Shown: piece after piece, positions 13,382 to 17,309 of the stretch | Layout of the letters: each line of letters opens with the position of its first letter | How positions within the stretch are numbered: the stretch's first letter is position 1 | DNA from: an uncultured Olsenella sp. | GTDB taxonomy: Bacteria > Actinomycetota > Coriobacteriia > Coriobacteriales > Atopobiaceae | Assembly (NCBI GenBank): GCA_959598545.1 | Contig: CAUGFC010000032.1 | Location: 1-17,309, forward strand | Length of the DNA: 17,309 nt | Reading direction: 5' to 3' | The notes under the pieces: model-generated | Databases searched by the model: none | What the model was told of the DNA's origin: nothing | The model's input: only the letters and a program-made list of their open reading frames with translations | Translations under genes and position numbers: made by a program

Positions 13382-14257
13382 CTACGCCAGCGCGACGTCG
13401 GTCGTGGACCCGTCGGCGCCCGTCACGCGGAGCGTGGTCCCGTCGAGCTCGACGGACGCGATGTCCCCGGAGCCCTGCACCGGGTTGCCGTCGGAGCCGA
13501 CGACGTAGGTGATGCCCTGCGTGTGCCCGCCGACGACGTAGCACGGCACGTCCCAGCCGCCGTCGCGGTTCTCGGGCACCAGCAGCGTGTCACCGGTACG
13601 CACCAGCGCAACCGGCGTCCCCTCGAGCGCAACGAGCGCCTCGCCGGCGGAGTTGACAAGGCTCCAGGCGCCGTCGTCGCCCTGCTGCAGCGAGTACGTC
13701 TCGCCAGCGTAGCTCACGGTCCCGTCGACGCCCGCCTGCTCGTGGCCGGCGTCGTGCTCGGCCTGCTCCTCCTGCGCGGCGAGCTCGTCGTCGCTGGGGC
13801 GCAGGGTCTGCTCCTGCTTGGCGGTCTCCTCGGTCGCGGGAGGGAACAGCAGCGCGTTGATCAGGCTCCCGACGGCAAAGACCACCGCCACCACCAGGAT
13901 GCCGGCGATGACGAGAAGGACGATGTTGCGGACGCTCCGCTCCGGGCCGCCCTGCGCGGCGCGGGCCTCGGGATGGCGCTTGGCGTAGCGCTTCTCGGCG
14001 TTCTGCCGGGCACGGTCGGCGGCCTCGGCGGCGTTCTTGCGCGTGGTCACGCGCGCGCCCTGTCCGGCGCCGATCGTCGAGATCTCGCTGGAGTCGCTGG
14101 CCAGGCCCTGGGGGCTCTGGCGCGCCGCGCGCCGCGCGCCGGTCCGCGCGTGGCTGGCCCGCGCCGAGCCGCCGGCGGCGTGGCTCCCCCGCCCCGCCGG
14201 TGCGGCGTGATTTGCGTGGTGCGCCGGGCGCACGTTCTTCTCGTCCCTTGCTGCCAT
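13382..14257 (-). CDS. Unrecognised single-pass membrane protein downstream of recR
   Basis: A 291-residue protein of no family I recognise. Residues 1-108 are basic, Ala/Arg/His-rich and probably disordered and cytoplasmic. A single hydrophobic segment at 111-136 (IVLLVIAGILVVAVVFAVGS) follows RSVRN, so the topology is most likely N-in with an external C-terminus. An acidic linker covers 141-175. A Gly/Val/Asp-rich, probably all-beta region of about 115 residues ends the protein and contains repeated short turns such as VDGTVSYAGETYSL, GSDGNPV and GADGSTT. The ATG at 14257 has GGGGG five bases upstream and lies 15 bases after the recR stop, so it is the last gene of the dnaX operon. Function is unknown; a cell-surface or envelope role is only inferred. 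Confidence 0.75.
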   Translation of the reverse strand: MAARDEKNVRPAHHANHAAPAGRGSHAAGGSARASHARTGARRAARQSPQGLASDSSEISTIGAGQGARVTTRKNAAEAADRARQNAEKRYAKRHPEARAAQGGPERSVRNIVLLVIAGILVVAVVFAVGSLINALLFPPATEETAKQEQTLRPSDDELAAQEEQAEHDAGHEQAGVDGTVSYAGETYSLQQGDDGAWSLVNSAGEALVALEGTPVALVRTGDTLLVPENRDGGWDVPCYVVGGHTQGITYVVGSDGNPVQGSGDIASVELDGTTLRVTGADGSTTDVALA

Positions 14258-14272
14258 AGCGTCCCCCGATCG

Positions 14273-14887
14273 CTAGACCTCGCGGCGCTCCTCGATGGCG
14301 CGCCCGAGAGTGACTTCGTCCGCATATTCCAGGTCCCCGCCCACGGGCAGGCCGCTCGCAAGGCGAGAGACGCGCACGCCCAGCGGGTGGATGACGCGCG
14401 CGAGGTAGGTCGCCGTGGTCTCGCCCTCGACGTCCGGGTTGGTGGCGAGGATGACCTCGGTGACACTGCCGTCGGCGAGGCGCGCCAGCAGCTCGCGCAC
14501 GTGCAGCTGCTCGGGCCCGATCTTGTCCATGGGGCTGATGACGCCGCCGAGCACGTGATAGAGCCCGTGGTAGCTGCCCGTGCGCTCGATGGCGCTCACG
14601 TCGCGCGGCTCGGCGACCACGCAGATGCGCCCGCGGTCGCGCGAGCCGTCGGCGCAGACGTCGCAGGTCTCGCGCGTGGCGTAGCTGAAGCACACCGGGC
14701 AGAAGTGCACCTGCTGCTTGACCTCGAGAATCGCCGCGGCAAGGCGGCGCGCCTCCTCGGCGTCTGCCTCGAGCAAGTGGTAGGCGATGCGCTGCGCCGA
14801 CTTGGGACCGATGCCCGGCAGCCTGCCCAGCTCGTCCAGCAGCCGCTGGAGCGCGCGCCCGTCGTTTATGGTGGCGTCCATGGACAC
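14273..14887 (-). CDS. recR: Recombination mediator RecR
   Basis: A 204-residue protein that works with RecF and RecO to load RecA at gaps. A helix-hairpin-helix (GRLPGIGPKSAQRIAYHLL, 21-39) is followed by a four-cysteine zinc finger (Cys63, 66, 75, 78 in CPVC and CDVC). A Toprim domain begins at about 89 (VVAEPRDVSAIE), and ATNPDVEGETTATYL and ASGLPVGGDLEYADEVTL lie near the C-terminus. Length matches the family. The start is uncertain between GTG 14887 and ATG 14881; neither has a strong ribosome binding site. It lies 12 bases after ybaB, in the conserved dnaX-ybaB-recR order. Confidence 0.96.
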   Translation of the reverse strand: MSMDATINDGRALQRLLDELGRLPGIGPKSAQRIAYHLLEADAEEARRLAAAILEVKQQVHFCPVCFSYATRETCDVCADGSRDRGRICVVAEPRDVSAIERTGSYHGLYHVLGGVISPMDKIGPEQLHVRELLARLADGSVTEVILATNPDVEGETTATYLARVIHPLGVRVSRLASGLPVGGDLEYADEVTLGRAIEERREV

Positions 14888-14899
14888 GGCCGTCGCGCC

Positions 14900-15235
14900 C
14901 TAGAACAGGCCCGGGATGCTCATGCCGCCCGTCACGGCGCCGAGCTGCTGGCTGGCCATCTGCTCGGCGGAGTCCAGGACGTCGTTCACGGCGGCGAGGA
15001 TCATGTCCTGCAGCATCTCGACGTCCTCGGGGTCGACGGCGCCCGGGTCGATCGTGAGCGAGGTCAGACGCAGGTCGCCGGTGGCCGTGACCTTGACGGC
15101 GCCGCCGCCCGCGCTCGCGGAGACCTCGGTCTCGGCCGCCTTCTGCTGGGCGGCCAGGAGCTGCTCCTGCATCTTGCGGGCCTGGGCCATCATCTGGTTG
15201 CGGTTCATGCCGCCCATGTTGAATCCCTTGGACAT
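14900..15235 (-). CDS. ybaB: YbaB/EbfC nucleoid-associated protein
   Basis: A 111-residue DNA-binding protein. The core is typical of the family: MAQARKMQEQLLAAQQK, then EVSASAGGGAVKVTATGDLR, then SLTIDPGAVDPEDVEMLQDM and a final helix ILAAVNDVLDSAEQMASQQ. The Met/Gly/Asn-rich N-terminus (MSKGFNMGGMNRNQMM) is common in high-GC Gram-positives. The ATG at 15235 has AAAGGA eight to nine bases upstream. It sits between dnaX and recR, the widespread arrangement. Confidence 0.95.
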   Translation of the reverse strand: MSKGFNMGGMNRNQMMAQARKMQEQLLAAQQKAAETEVSASAGGGAVKVTATGDLRLTSLTIDPGAVDPEDVEMLQDMILAAVNDVLDSAEQMASQQLGAVTGGMSIPGLF

Positions 15236-15260
15236 GCCGTGTTTCCTTTCTTCGCTATCG

Positions 15261-15283
15261 CTCGCCGCGGATCCGCGGGCGAG
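15261..15283. other. Intercistronic hairpin between dnaX and ybaB
   Basis: A 12-base perfect palindrome (CGCGGATCCGCG, 15266-15277) is extended by CTCGC/GCGAG with one bulged base. It lies in the 65-base gap after the dnaX stop and before the ybaB ribosome binding site. It could protect or process the mRNA between the two genes; no T-run follows, so it is not a clear terminator. Confidence 0.5.
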
Positions 15284-15300
15284 AGGTACGGTGAGTGGTG

Positions 15301-17309
15301 CTACTCGTCATCTTCCTCGTCGTCGACGGGTTCGTCGGTGAAGCCGGCGTCCTCCTCGTAGTCCCGCTCCCTGGAGAGCTCGGCCGCCGCCTCCTCGTCG
15401 GAGGTGGGGTTCGAGGGCTCCACGCTCACCGAGAGGGGCTGGCCGAAGGCGGCGCTGAGCTGGGCCGCAATGGCAGCGAACTCGGGCGAGAGCTCCTCGC
15501 CTCCGGCCAGGGGGACGGCGGGGGCCTGCCCGCTCGCTTCATGCGCAGCGGCGGGAGCATCATCGACGTGCTGGGCACGCGAGTCCGCCGGCATGGGCGT
15601 CGGCTCGGGCGCCGTCACGGCCGGCGGCTCGTTGACGGGGGGCTCCTCGTCCTGGGCGAACGAGGCCACGTCGGCGTCGGTGTAGGGGACGGATTCGGGC
15701 TCGGGGGCGGGATCGTCCCAGGGCATGGGGTAGGCCGGCTCGGCCGGGGCCGGCGGCTCGGGCGCCACGTCCTTCTCGGTCACTCCGGCCTCAGGTGCAG
15801 AAAACTGACGGTTTTCTTGTCTTTCGGCCCCAGAAACGCCCGCATTCTCCACCTGAGTCCGCGAATCGATCGAAACCGGGGCGGTAACGGGCGCCGGGGC
15901 AGGAGCCTCGACCGGAGGCGCGGCGGGCGCCGGGACGGGCTGCGCCTGGGCCTCGGCACGAGAGATCGCCTGGCTCGCGAGGCTGGACTCGACGTAGACG
16001 ACCTGTCGCGGCCCGAAGGCGGCCGCCACGACGGGGTCCACGCTCGCGCGGACGTCCGAGCGCTCGAGCATCCTCGCCGCGAAGTGCGAGCCCTTGGGCA
16101 GGGACACGGTGAGGCGCGAGCCGTCGTCGGAGACGGCGGTCGACGAGAGGAGCAGCGAGCCCTTGGCCGGGACCTGCCTCACGAGCTGGTCGACGACCTG
16201 CTTCCAGGTTCGCTGGAGATTGCCGTTGCTGAGGCCCGCGGGCGCGCTGGCGGACCCAGACCCTCCGGGCTTCTCGCCCGTGCTCGAGGGTTTGGGTTCG
16301 GAAACCGGGGTCGGGGCAGGAGCCGGCTGCGGCGCAGCTTCCGCTGCAACGCTCTGAACTGCGGGAACATCGACGTCGGTCGAGGCGGGGGCCTGGGTGG
16401 TGAACCCAAACCCGTTTTGGGTTTGGGTTCGCGGCGCCGGGGCCGCGGGCTGGGGCTCCGGGGCGGCCGCGGCGGGGCGGGCGCCGGGGGTGGCGAGGAT
16501 GGCCACCTGGCGCTCGAGGTCACCCACACGCTCGGCGAGGGCCTCGAGGGTGAGGTCCGTCTCGGGGCGCGCCACGCGGGTGAGCGCGATCTCCAGAACG
16601 AGCCGCTGGTTGGTGGCGGTGCGCATCTCGCTCGAGGCGTCGCCGAGAATCGTGAGCACGCGCGCCACGCGGTCCGCCGAGCCGAAGGCGGCGGCCTCCG
16701 CGCGCAGGGCCGCGAGCTCCTCGCCGCGCGCCGCCACGACGTCGTCAGCGTCCGGCGCCACCGCCACCACGTAGACGTCGCGCACGTGGGCGGCCAGCTC
16801 GCGCGTGAAGCGCAGCAGGTCGCGACCCTCATCCGCGAGCGTCGCCACCTCGGCGAAGAGCGCGGCCGCGTCCCGGCGGGCCATCGCCTCGGCGACCTTG
16901 CCCAGCACAGAGCCGGACACCTCGCCGAGCAGGTCCTGGGTCGCCTCCAGCCCGATGTCCCCCGCGCCGAAGACGGAGAGCTGCTCCAGCGAGGTCAGCG
17001 CGTCGCGCATGCCGCCGCGCGCGTGGCGCACGATCAGCTCGAGCGCGGCCGCGTCATAGGTGAAGCCCTCCTGGCCGCAGACGTAGGCCAGGTGCGCCTG
17101 CATCTCGTCGTTGCCGATGGCGTGGAAGTCGAAGCGCTGCACGCGCGAGAGGATCGTGGGGAGGATCTTCTGCGGGTCGGTGGTGCACATGACGAAGACC
17201 ACGTGCTCGGGGGGCTCCTCGAGCGTCTTGAGCAGCGCGTTGAACGCCGCCGGGGTGAGCATGTGGACCTCGTCGATGATGTAGACCTTCGCGCGGCCCA
17301 TGACCGGCG
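15301..17309 (-). CDS. dnaX: DNA polymerase III subunit gamma/tau (5' partial)
   Basis: Clamp-loader ATPase of the replisome. The N-terminus with the Walker A loop lies outside the window. Counting from the in-frame Met at 17301, Walker B is VYIIDEVHML (6-15), followed by FNALLKTLEEPPEHV. Sensor 1 is CTTDPQKILPTILSRVQRF (39-57), with the SR arginine-finger motif. Sensor 2 is GGMRDALTSLEQ (96-107). Domain III runs to about 260. A Pro/Ala-rich linker covers about 262-360. A tau-type domain (RTWKQVVDQLV...) covers about 360-460. A long Pro/Glu-rich tail ends in an acidic run EDDE. The gene heads the dnaX-ybaB-recR operon. The linker and tail contain two perfect DNA hairpins (16402-16430 and 15799-15817) of unusual base composition. 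Confidence 0.96.
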   Translation of the reverse strand, partial: PVMGRAKVYIIDEVHMLTPAAFNALLKTLEEPPEHVVFVMCTTDPQKILPTILSRVQRFDFHAIGNDEMQAHLAYVCGQEGFTYDAAALELIVRHARGGMRDALTSLEQLSVFGAGDIGLEATQDLLGEVSGSVLGKVAEAMARRDAAALFAEVATLADEGRDLLRFTRELAAHVRDVYVVAVAPDADDVVAARGEELAALRAEAAAFGSADRVARVLTILGDASSEMRTATNQRLVLEIALTRVARPETDLTLEALAERVGDLERQVAILATPGARPAAAAPEPQPAAPAPRTQTQNGFGFTTQAPASTDVDVPAVQSVAAEAAPQPAPAPTPVSEPKPSSTGEKPGGSGSASAPAGLSNGNLQRTWKQVVDQLVRQVPAKGSLLLSSTAVSDDGSRLTVSLPKGSHFAARMLERSDVRASVDPVVAAAFGPRQVVYVESSLASQAISRAEAQAQPVPAPAAPPVEAPAPAPVTAPVSIDSRTQVENAGVSGAERQENRQFSAPEAGVTEKDVAPEPPAPAEPAYPMPWDDPAPEPESVPYTDADVASFAQDEEPPVNEPPAVTAPEPTPMPADSRAQHVDDAPAAAHEASGQAPAVPLAGGEELSPEFAAIAAQLSAAFGQPLSVSVEPSNPTSDEEAAAELSRERDYEEDAGFTDEPVDDEEDDE
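15799..15817. repeat. Hairpin inside the dnaX tail
   Basis: AGAAAAC at 15799-15805 pairs with GTTTTCT at 15811-15817 around a five-base loop. It is A/T-rich compared with the surrounding G/C-rich coding sequence and encodes part of the disordered tail (near ERQENRQFSAPE). Confidence 0.6.
16402..16430. repeat. Perfect 12-bp palindrome inside the dnaX linker
   Basis: GAACCCAAACCC (16402-16413) pairs exactly with GGGTTTGGGTTC (16419-16430) around GTTTT. A further copy of GGGTTTGGGTTCG lies at 16288-16300. The region encodes RTQTQNGFGF in the Pro/Ala-rich linker, so protein constraint is low and the DNA or RNA structure may be what is kept. Confidence 0.75.

Noticed and set aside
13259..15361. 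700-codon open frame on plus antisense to recR and ybaB
   Set aside because: Spans several well-identified minus-strand genes and starts inside the repeat; a composition artefact.
1..17309. tRNA, rRNA or known riboswitch
   Set aside because: No cloverleaf, rRNA core sequence or recognisable riboswitch core was seen, including upstream of the metal-transport genes, whose 5' region lies outside the window.

Overview
The window is a high-GC stretch of bacterial chromosome, about two thirds G+C in the genes. Gene content and codon style fit an anaerobic actinobacterium of the class Coriobacteriia (Olsenella/Atopobium/Collinsella-like). The main pointers are an NRAMP-related Mg2+ transporter of the type known from Eggerthella lenta, a high-GC dnaX-ybaB-recR cluster, and a large PTS operon. 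The genus assignment is inference.

Layout. (1) 1-3048, plus strand: a Mg2+ transport pair. A PRC/MgtE_N/CBS membrane protein (5' end outside the window) is followed with no gap by an NRMT-type member of the SLC11/NRAMP family. (2) 3223-5250, plus strand: a FUSC-like membrane protein, possibly from a leaderless mRNA. (3) 5422-6459, minus strand: gpsA. (4) 6811-12930, minus strand: a compact seven-gene operon. In transcription order it is SIS protein 1, PRD regulator, PTS EIIA, NanE, SIS protein 2, EIIB, EIIC. The PTS components belong to the L-ascorbate (Ula/Sga) family, but the enzymes are a ManNAc-6-P epimerase and two UPF0309-like sugar-phosphate isomerase-fold proteins. The usual ascorbate catabolic genes are absent. 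(5) 13382-17309, minus strand: dnaX (5' end outside the window), ybaB, recR and an unrecognised single-pass membrane protein.

How the genes work together. The metal pair looks like a Mg2+ sensor or channel-like protein coupled to a secondary Mg2+ transporter. The PTS operon should import and phosphorylate a sugar, probably an amino sugar, and feed GlcNAc-6-P to central metabolism under its own phosphorylation-sensing regulator. The dnaX cluster is housekeeping replication and repair.

The gaps between these blocks are unusually structured. 3068-3174 holds three copies of a 28-nt motif, two direct and one inverted. 5273-5414 is a 142-bp MITE-like element with 30-bp inverted ends. 6574-6729 and 13223-13378 are two copies, differing at 4 of 156 positions, of a nested-palindrome repeat. 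12931-13222 is a gene-free region of about 49% G+C upstream of the PTS operon. Two more perfect hairpins lie inside the dnaX coding sequence. The best candidates for something undescribed are the hybrid Ula-type PTS/NanE/double-SIS operon, the 156-bp repeat family, and the pairing of NRMT with a degenerate MgtE.
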